From Xenorhabdus miraniensis (lineage in GTDB: Bacteria; Pseudomonadota; Gammaproteobacteria; Enterobacterales; Enterobacteriaceae): DNA of 19,160 nucleotides. Location of the stretch: positions 1 through 19,160 of the forward strand of contig NZ_NITZ01000037.1 of the NCBI RefSeq assembly GCF_002632615.1, given 5' to 3'. This document shows positions 13,342 through 19,160 of the stretch, piece after piece. The notes beneath the pieces are model-generated. The model ran no database searches. It saw only the letters and a program-made list of their open reading frames with translations, and had not been told where the DNA came from. Each line of letters starts with the position of its first letter. Positions within the stretch are counted from its first letter, which is position 1. Position numbers and translations under genes: made by a program.

Positions 13342-14560
13342 AATGCACCTCCCTGCCATCACCCAAATCGACCCTGACCAGAGGTGCAGCCGGATCCATC
13401 TCAAACCGGGCCTCCATCACCCGGATGTTGTCGTCAATCTCGGCGTGGTAGCGGTAGGTCATGGAGAGCGTGAGGGCTTCGCTGTCGATAATTAAGGTAT
13501 CCGGATACATCAGATCAGGTAACATTTCGCCATTCAGCATTCTCAGCAGCATAAAGGGGCGATGTCCCGGTAGCTGCACCCGCAGTGTGCCCTCACGGGT
13601 TAAATGAAACAGGCTGATACGGATATTATTATCCGGATGGTCGATTTGCTGATCTTCCGGCGCGTTATTCCAGTAGCTGAAATCAAAATCATCGGGGAGA
13701 TACGGATGGCGTTCTTTCAGCCAGGTGTTATCGTAAGTGCCGGCTTTTGTGCGGCGGGGCAACCAGGGGCGGCCAATCATACCGAAACCCGCCGGCGGGC
13801 AGTCATGGTCTGTCATGGCAGCCGATTGCTCTGCGCATTGGGTAATGTGTTCCCCGGTGACAGGGGCACCAAAGTATTCAATACGTGGGGCTGGATAGCG
13901 GGAAAGGGTTTTCGCTTCCACATACCACGGTGTGACAAATCCCGTACCAATCGGATTGTATTCGAAAGTGGCATGGGCAATGGGAGGCGTCTCTTTTTCC
14001 GGATGCTGTGCCCGTTGCTCATCGGACAGCCTGAATTCATCCGCCACCGCAGCGGCTGCTTCATCGTTTTCATAGATCTTACACTGACCGCCGAAGGCAT
14101 ACCGGTAGTCTATCGGCAACTCCGTAAATTTTTGCGGCGGTGTCAGCTGCCATTTACCTTCTGAGGAACGTTGAAACTCGCGTTCTCCCCACACCAGTAA
14201 GGTTTTGTCGATAAGGGGTTGCCGATCTGCTGTCGTGACGAGTAGCCGGATAGGGACTTTTTCAGCCGGAATGCCCGCAGGCGCATAGGCCACTCCGTTG
14301 ACAATCACATCACACTTCGGTTTTAACGGTGCCAGGTCACTTTCCAGCCGGACAGAGGACTGGTTAAGTTCACCGCAGAATTCATCCTGCAATGCCAGCT
14401 CCCCGAACGGCTCGGCTAATACAGCCTGATAATACGGCCCATTTCCGATAGGCCGGAGCTGATAGACGATTTTCATCGCGACAACATGATATTCTTCGTC
14501 TTCGGTATCCAGCATCTTGTAGTGCATGACCGAAAACGGCGTCAGATTTTTAAATTCCAT
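13334..14560 (-). CDS. DUF2169 T6SS adaptor/chaperone
   Basis: A 408-aa cytoplasmic protein with features of DUF2169: FKNLTPFSVMHYKMLD at the start, VVAMKIVYQL, ESDLAPLKPKCDVIVNG, DYRYAFGGQC, ATFEYNPIGTGF and GFGMIGRPWLPRR. DUF2169 proteins act as adaptors that load effectors carried by a PAAR-like protein onto VgrG; they are not secreted as part of the spike. Lying between vgrG and the DUF4150-effector pair, it is the expected loader of the Ntox15 effector. The ribosome binding site TAAGGAG contains the vgrG stop codon, and its own stop overlaps the next start, so expression is coupled on both sides. Full length. Confidence 0.9.
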   Translation of the reverse strand: MEFKNLTPFSVMHYKMLDTEDEEYHVVAMKIVYQLRPIGNGPYYQAVLAEPFGELALQDEFCGELNQSSVRLESDLAPLKPKCDVIVNGVAYAPAGIPAEKVPIRLLVTTADRQPLIDKTLLVWGEREFQRSSEGKWQLTPPQKFTELPIDYRYAFGGQCKIYENDEAAAAVADEFRLSDEQRAQHPEKETPPIAHATFEYNPIGTGFVTPWYVEAKTLSRYPAPRIEYFGAPVTGEHITQCAEQSAAMTDHDCPPAGFGMIGRPWLPRRTKAGTYDNTWLKERHPYLPDDFDFSYWNNAPEDQQIDHPDNNIRISLFHLTREGTLRVQLPGHRPFMLLRMLNGEMLPDLMYPDTLIIDSEALTLSMTYRYHAEIDDNIRVMEARFEMDPAAPLVRVDLGDGREVHYG

Positions 14561-14571
14561 CGCAAAGCTCC

Positions 14572-16410
14572 TTAGTTCAGGTCAATATCCTGTGCGCTGA
14601 TTTGAATGGCATCACTGGCCTGGAACAGGAAGTTATTTCCCTGAATCGTAACATTGCCCAGTTTGTCCATGCGCAGGACGCTGCTGCCACAGCGCAGCTC
14701 AATCACCGTGCCGGCGGTAATGGATAAGGATTCACCCACATCCAGCGTATCTGTCAGGCCAATGGTTTCTTCCCGGTGTTCATAAACATCAATGGTCTGG
14801 TTTTTCTCGACCGTCTCACTGTGGTTCGCCAGCACATGGGTATTACGGTCATTGAGCACTTTAGTGTTCATGTCTTTTTGGGCGTGAATAAACACTTCTT
14901 CACTGCCTTTCGCATCCTCAAAGCGCAGTTCATTAAAACCTTTGCCTTTATGAGTCTTGGTTCTGAAGGTGGTACGGGTTTTCTGGGCCGGTAAATCCAG
15001 TGGCGGACGGTTCAGGCCGTTATAGACACAACCCGTCACAATCGGCCGGTCAATATCCCCGTTGAGATAGGAAATGATCACTTCCTGTCCGATACGTGGG
15101 ATGGCCATAAAGCCAAAGCCGTTGCCATTCCAGCCCTGTGCCACCCGGACCCAGCAGGAAGCCCCGTCATCCGCCTTGTCATAGCGGTTCCAGTGGAAAT
15201 GCACTTTGATTGCACCGTCTTTGTTGACGAAGATCTCTTCCCCCTCAGGCCCAACGACAGTGGCGGTTTCATCCCCATCGGCCTGTGGCCTGTAATGGAA
15301 CGGCGGGCGCCAGTCGGCGAGGCCATCAATAAAGCTGAAGTGATTACTGAGCGTTGTGCCATCATCACCACTATCGCCCAGTGCCTGCGGGCAGCGGCCG
15401 TGATGGCTGATACCGACAATCTGCCAGCGGGCATTGAGCGGCAGGTGTGGGTGACTGATGATTTCGAAGATTTTGCCCGGCATCAGTTTGATACAGTTGC
15501 TGCTACCGCTGCCGGTCTGTTTCTGATTATCCAGCGCGTCATGGCGGTATTTGAGAAACGGTTTAGCGGCAGCATCTTTCTGAAAACGCCCGTAACTTTC
15601 AAACACGGTATAGGGGGTCTGGGTACCAAAATCGCGAAAACCCTCGCTGCTTTGCATATGGGAGAGGTGATAGCGTGGATTATCGCAGTTAAAATCTTTG
15701 TGGAGGCTGCGTTGTGGACTCATTCCGACACCCAGGCGCACCTGATAAATCGTATCTGTGCCCAGCGCGGTTTCCGGTTGCGGACTGTAAGTCAGCGGCA
15801 ACCCCGCCGTCATGCCTAAATGGCTGTCACTGAAAAACGCCGTTTCATCCTCGAACCAGAAGCTGATGCCTTCTTCTGCCGCCAGCCGGCTGAAAAAGGC
15901 ATAATCCGATTCCCGTTTCTGGGTAACATATTCTCTGTCCTGATGGGGATCGTAGAGTTTCGAGTCAGCCCGGACTTTATGTTTTTTCAACAGACCATTC
16001 AGAATGGCCGGCACATTCTGCTGATGGAAAATACGGCTCTCCTGATTCAGCGTCAGACGCCAGAGTGCCGGACGAACGGTGACGCTATAGAGCGTCTTAT
16101 TGCCATCGGTGCCGATCCAGTCCGCGTGGGAGATGATCCCGGTGATTTTGCGCTGCAACAATGGGCCGTGAAAAATTTGCAATACCGCTTCCTGCATCAG
16201 CAGCGACGCTAACTTAATCTCGGTCAGTGGCTTAAACGGATTCAGATTGCCGGCCCTGACCAGTGTCAGGTTCAGGGTAAACATCTCGGATAACCCTTCC
16301 TGAAGGGAAAACTCCCCCACGCTGAATGTCTCTTCGGGCAATCCTGCTATCTGAAAAGTAAAGCGTAATCCACTTTTAGCAGTGGGTAGCATCTCCATGA
16401 TATTTTTCAT
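14572..16410 (-). CDS. vgrG: VgrG (TssI) spike protein
   Basis: A 612-aa trimeric spike of the T6SS. The gp27-like base covers about residues 12-370 (including RESDYAFFSRLAAEEGISFWFED). The gp5 OB-fold region lies near 395-475 with CWVRVAQGWNGNGFGFMAIPRIGQEV and NGDIDRPIVTGCVYNG. The C-terminal beta-helix needle follows from about 500, with ELRFEDAKGSEEVFIHAQKDM. It ends at NNFLFQASDAIQISAQDIDLN, with no C-terminal effector extension, so it is a structural VgrG serving the separate effector downstream. A SD-like AAGGAA lies 11 bases before the ATG at 16410; a second ATG four codons in is possible. It lies 36 bases after tssF and 11 before the DUF2169 gene. Confidence 0.94.
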   Translation of the reverse strand: MKNIMEMLPTAKSGLRFTFQIAGLPEETFSVGEFSLQEGLSEMFTLNLTLVRAGNLNPFKPLTEIKLASLLMQEAVLQIFHGPLLQRKITGIISHADWIGTDGNKTLYSVTVRPALWRLTLNQESRIFHQQNVPAILNGLLKKHKVRADSKLYDPHQDREYVTQKRESDYAFFSRLAAEEGISFWFEDETAFFSDSHLGMTAGLPLTYSPQPETALGTDTIYQVRLGVGMSPQRSLHKDFNCDNPRYHLSHMQSSEGFRDFGTQTPYTVFESYGRFQKDAAAKPFLKYRHDALDNQKQTGSGSSNCIKLMPGKIFEIISHPHLPLNARWQIVGISHHGRCPQALGDSGDDGTTLSNHFSFIDGLADWRPPFHYRPQADGDETATVVGPEGEEIFVNKDGAIKVHFHWNRYDKADDGASCWVRVAQGWNGNGFGFMAIPRIGQEVIISYLNGDIDRPIVTGCVYNGLNRPPLDLPAQKTRTTFRTKTHKGKGFNELRFEDAKGSEEVFIHAQKDMNTKVLNDRNTHVLANHSETVEKNQTIDVYEHREETIGLTDTLDVGESLSITAGTVIELRCGSSVLRMDKLGNVTIQGNNFLFQASDAIQISAQDIDLN

Positions 16411-16446
16411 TTTTTGTTGTATTCCTTGTTGTTATGGGGTGAGGGT

Positions 16447-18204
16447 TTACATTTCTGCGCGCGTTCCGTCGACTTCCCGGAACGCCCACAGAACATCGCT
16501 GCTGTCCGGGGTGTAAACATCCAGTTTGACGAAGGTGGACTGGCTGATAAAACACGCCATGGCATCATTGACTAACCGGCAGAAACGGTACATTTCCCCC
16601 GGATTGTGATAACAGTCGGGATTGAGCGTGAGTCCTACCCGATGCCCCCGGACAGGACGGCCGCGTTTCAGGCGATCGGTCAGGTGTTCTTCTACCCGGA
16701 TAATACCGTCGATATGCTGTCGGATATGGCGGCTCAGCGGGCGATTGACTTCGGTGTGGGGATCAAACAGGCGGAGAAAATGTTTCAGGCTTTCTGTGGC
16801 GAATAACAGTGCCGGCGGGCTGGAAAGACAGGAAATCAGCGCCCAGCCGACGTTGTCCTGCAACAGCGGAGGGTAATCGGGAAAGACAGGGAGAATATTG
16901 CGTACGCGGAGATGGGCCGGGGAATCTTCTTGTGTGACGGTAATTTCGCCTTGTTTCAAGGTCATAGTCTGGGTGTGGTAGCCCAGAAAATCGCCAACAA
17001 CGCTCAGCGGGGGCAGGCACTCAGCCGGTTTGCCGGTCAGGTCAAAAAAATGCAATTGGTGCGTGAGCCTGCCCAGTAAATCACAATCACGCTGGTACAG
17101 GTAGTAAAACGTTTCAGGCTCGTCGTCTTCTGCCAGCCAGGGGGATGACGGTGTAAACTGTTCGATGGGCAGATAGCGGGAGGGTCTTCCCCGTTGTTGT
17201 GTTGCATCGGGCTGCTGAACTACCTGTATATCGCGCAGCCGGAACAATTGCACGGACTCGCCAAGGGACAGGGGATAACGGTGATTTCCTTCATCCAGTG
17301 GCAGGGGAGAGCTGGTCAGGGTTTCAAGATGCAGGGCAGGCACACAACCGAGCATAAAGGCATCGTCAATATTTTCCAGTGGTAATTCACCCTGAAAACG
17401 AAAAATTAGGTCAAAGGTGCCGTCGGCATTGAGCGGGACTTCAGGGCAACTGTTACTGATATCGACCACCATAAAATTATACAGATGGGGCAGGGCATAA
17501 TATTCCATCAGTAATTGCAGGCCGGCATACGTGCGTTTTCCCGTCGGCAGGAGAGGATTATCGAACAGGTTGTGCCAGCCATAAGGAAAACTGTTCAGTT
17601 TTCGCTGCGTTCCCTGTACGTTCAGACGCATCTCACAGATATGTTGATCCAGCCACAGGCTTAACTGGGCTGCCCGTTCACTGTCTGAGCCAAGGAAAAA
17701 AGACAGAGCCCCGCTTTGCCAGACGGGAGAAGGGGTGCCCGTCTGGCAAAGCGTCAGCACTATCTCACTGTGTGTGCCGGTTTTTTTCACGACCCGGTTC
17801 AACACAATCAGGGGTTCAATATGCAGAGGACGGCAGGTGTTAAAAGTGAGTAACTGCCCGTTGACATCGGCAGAAATTGGCGTACCTGCCGGAATATCAA
17901 CTACGCCCTGATGCTCGCCATCGGTGGGATGAAACTGCATGAGCGTGGTCGGTGGGATGGGACTCAGGGTGGATGGCCAAATGCGGGACAGGATACCATG
18001 GGTAATTTCAGGAAAATCATCCTCGACTTTATCCCGTAAGTGGGCAATCAACAGGGCAAAGGCTTCGAAAATCCGTTGAATATCCGGATCATGAGAAGCG
18101 GTCAGAAAATCAGCTAAATGGGGAGCATCGTTTGCCACGCGTCGGGCCAGTTCCCGCAGGTAGGCCAGTTCTTGCAGATACAGCGATTCCTTTCTGTTTT
18201 TCAT
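16447..18204 (-). CDS. tssF: TssF-family T6SS baseplate protein (orphan)
   Basis: A 585-aa protein of the TssF/ImpG/VasA family. The N-terminus (YLQELAYLRELARRVANDAPHLADFL, then DPDIQRIFEAFALLIAHLRDKVEDDFPEI) is the classic TssF opening, and the C-terminus has VGLTLNPDCYHNPGEMYRFCRLVNDAMACF. TssF forms the baseplate wedge with TssG and TssE around VgrG. Length is normal for the family. The start at 18204 is preferred (AGAG-type SD, family-like N-terminus); the frame extends to an ATG at 18231 with no SD. No tssG, tssE, sheath or membrane-complex gene is visible in the window. As first gene of the effector operon directly before vgrG it may be an effector-specific baseplate variant. Confidence 0.88.
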   Translation of the reverse strand: MKNRKESLYLQELAYLRELARRVANDAPHLADFLTASHDPDIQRIFEAFALLIAHLRDKVEDDFPEITHGILSRIWPSTLSPIPPTTLMQFHPTDGEHQGVVDIPAGTPISADVNGQLLTFNTCRPLHIEPLIVLNRVVKKTGTHSEIVLTLCQTGTPSPVWQSGALSFFLGSDSERAAQLSLWLDQHICEMRLNVQGTQRKLNSFPYGWHNLFDNPLLPTGKRTYAGLQLLMEYYALPHLYNFMVVDISNSCPEVPLNADGTFDLIFRFQGELPLENIDDAFMLGCVPALHLETLTSSPLPLDEGNHRYPLSLGESVQLFRLRDIQVVQQPDATQQRGRPSRYLPIEQFTPSSPWLAEDDEPETFYYLYQRDCDLLGRLTHQLHFFDLTGKPAECLPPLSVVGDFLGYHTQTMTLKQGEITVTQEDSPAHLRVRNILPVFPDYPPLLQDNVGWALISCLSSPPALLFATESLKHFLRLFDPHTEVNRPLSRHIRQHIDGIIRVEEHLTDRLKRGRPVRGHRVGLTLNPDCYHNPGEMYRFCRLVNDAMACFISQSTFVKLDVYTPDSSDVLWAFREVDGTRAEM

Positions 18205-18295
18205 CTGTGTTTCTCTAATGTGTCGGTTCATTATTGATCGGCACTTTGGGTGGAAAGTTTATATTAAATGAGTGCGTTATAAGAAAATGCAGCTT

Positions 18296-18323
18296 ATTGT
18301 ATCTTCATATTGATTAATGTAAT
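18296..18323 (-). promoter_or_regulatory. candidate sigma-70 promoter of the T6SS cargo operon
   Basis: On the minus strand ATTACA (18318-18323, 4/6 to -35), a 16-base spacer and TACAAT (18296-18301, 5/6 to -10) lie about 65-90 bases upstream of the tssF start. The surrounding intergenic region (18232-18489) is AT-rich and separates two divergent genes, so a promoter in this direction is expected. Found by eye only. The plus-strand side, with T-rich runs near 18395-18450, must hold a promoter for the TIGR03757 gene or rely on read-through, but I see no convincing one. Confidence 0.35.
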
Positions 18324-18489
18324 TAATGTCATGCTTTTTTTATGATCGCCGCACAGCCGGAAAGAAAAGAGTGACCGCGTAAGAAAGTGAGGAATATTTT
18401 TTTATCTCACGCAAAAAAGAATTGTTTGCTGATTTTTCTGTTTTTTTTCCGCACGCTTCCCGTCTGTGTTCAGCAATGGGAAGGTAGGA

Positions 18490-18891
18490 ATGAGAAAGTG
18501 CTATACCGTATTATTCGGGTTGGGATGGCTGGTCGCCTCAGTGAGTCAGGCCAAAACAGTGGTGTATACCGACCGTCAACACATACCCACTCACCTTTCC
18601 CCTGAAACACAGGTCGTCTGGCTGGATGCAGCTGAACAACAGCAAAAGCAAATCTTCTCTCAGCTTTCTACTGATCCACAGCAAGCCGCTGTTCAGGCAC
18701 AGGCAATACTGCAATCGTCTCACTGGCATCAGCAGGAGCAGAAACTTATCAAGGCTTATCGTGCTGTGGTGCAGGCCTGGCAATCAGGCGTAAAAAAGTA
18801 TCCGGCCGTGGTCTTTGATGACCGGGAGGTGGTGTACGGCACAGCGGATGGGGCAAAAGCCCGCGCACTCAGGGAGCAACATCAGCCATGA
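18490..18891 (+). CDS. TIGR03757-family (DUF1525) ICE protein
   Basis: A 133-aa exported protein. Signal peptide about 1-21 (MRKCYTVLFGLGWLVASVSQA), then VVYTDRQHIPT, VVWLDAAEQQQKQIFSQLSTD and a C-terminal KYPAVVFDDREVVYGTADGAKA, matching TIGR03757. The C-terminal part resembles the thioredoxin-like fold of TrbC/TraW-type transfer proteins, where YPAVVFDD is the conserved strand; it lacks a CxxC pair. It would work in the periplasm in pilus assembly together with the TraU-like protein next to it. The start at 18490 is backed by AAGG just before it and gives a clean signal peptide; the frame extends upstream to 18466. The stop overlaps the next start (ATGA). Confidence 0.87.
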   Translation: MRKCYTVLFGLGWLVASVSQAKTVVYTDRQHIPTHLSPETQVVWLDAAEQQQKQIFSQLSTDPQQAAVQAQAILQSSHWHQQEQKLIKAYRAVVQAWQSGVKKYPAVVFDDREVVYGTADGAKARALREQHQP

Positions 18892-19160
18892 GTCTTCAAC
18901 GTGTGACGTTTCCTGCGCTCATTACCCTGATAGTGGCATTTACTCCGGTGACACAGGCCTCAATCAATACGGCCCAGATTGTCGCCAGCAGTCTTTCGCC
19001 CGCCTGTATTCAGTGGCGGGTCAGTGGCATCTGTTACTGGCTGCTCTGTGGTCTGCACGGCTGTACCGTGAAAACCTCGGTTAAGGTGACCCATTATCTT
19101 CCCGAAGTGGTGGTGTCTACCTATCAGGCTCCCGGTGGCAATCCATGGACAGAAATGGCG
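18888..19160 (+). CDS. TIGR03756-family (DUF1527, TraU-like) ICE protein, partial
   Basis: The first 91 residues of a larger exported protein that runs past the window end. After a signal peptide (cleavage near TQA-S at about 24) come ASSLSPACIQWRVSGICYWLLCGLHGCTVKTSVKVTHYLPEVVVSTY, the cysteine-rich opening of TIGR03756/TraU proteins, which act in the periplasm in mating pair formation. Cysteines at about 40, 48, 54 and 59 probably form disulfides. The start overlaps the TIGR03757 stop as ATGA at 18888-18891, as usual for this pair in MPF_G clusters. Whether the rest is intact cannot be seen. Confidence 0.88.
   Translation, partial: MSLQRVTFPALITLIVAFTPVTQASINTAQIVASSLSPACIQWRVSGICYWLLCGLHGCTVKTSVKVTHYLPEVVVSTYQAPGGNPWTEMA

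Noticed and set aside
13604..14164. 186-aa plus-strand ORF
   Set aside because: It is antisense to the DUF2169 gene, which is full length and well supported.
15193..15819. 208-aa plus-strand ORF
   Set aside because: It is antisense to vgrG and is a by-product of its codon usage.
18387..18605. 72-aa ORF before TIGR03757
   Set aside because: It overlaps the TIGR03757 gene in another frame and its start has no ribosome binding site.
1..19160. CRISPR array, tRNA, rRNA or ICE attachment site
   Set aside because: No regularly spaced repeats, no cloverleaf-like sequence, and no integrase or tRNA 3' end was seen; the ICE ends must lie outside the window.

Overview
The window is a stretch of an integrative and conjugative element (ICE) with a type VI secretion (T6SS) effector cassette inserted in its conjugation gene cluster. 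The T4SS genes belong to the ICEHin1056/PFGI-1-like (MPF_G) class. The gene repertoire, the IS630-type transposase remnant and the mixed base composition fit an enterobacterial host. Morganellaceae such as Xenorhabdus, Photorhabdus or Providencia are plausible, but the genus is an inference.

Layout. Positions 1-151 hold the 3' end of an IS630-family transposase, followed by a 25-bp hairpin (166-219). A DUF5710-type cysteine-rich protein lies on the minus strand (254-946). From 1096 to 8824 there is a tightly coupled plus-strand conjugation operon: RAQPRD/TIGR01690, TIGR03758, TIGR03745, TIGR03750, TIGR03746, TIGR03749, TIGR03752 (VirB10/TraB-like), a small unknown protein, the TIGR03751 lipoprotein and the TIGR03744 conjugative ATPase. 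The same cluster resumes at 18490 with TIGR03757 and TIGR03756 (TraU-like, cut by the window end).

About 9.7 kb of cargo (8825-18489) separates the two halves. It has two parts. The first is an AT-rich plus-strand gene (9121-10227) encoding an unrecognised 368-aa protein with a NAFRHAVW...AHEG...NN signature, possibly a toxin or hydrolase. The second is a minus-strand operon, transcribed away from TIGR03757: tssF, vgrG, a DUF2169 adaptor, a DUF4150 PAAR-like spike tip, a Tde1-like (Ntox15, HxxD) DNase effector, and two GAD-like/DUF1851 (Tdi1-type) immunity genes in tandem. In this cassette VgrG and the PAAR-like tip would form the spike, DUF2169 would load the effector, the effector C-terminus would cut DNA, and the immunity proteins would protect kin. 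TssF is a baseplate subunit and is unexpected without its usual partners.

Most notable observations: (i) a T6SS spike/effector module with an orphan baseplate gene sits inside a T4SS gene cluster; (ii) upstream of the second immunity gene lies a short relic matching the last eight in-frame codons of the toxin before its terminal lysine, with only synonymous differences, which suggests a toxin was displaced and left its immunity gene behind; (iii) GC content falls inside the effector gene near its toxin-domain boundary; (iv) the 368-aa protein is a candidate new effector.
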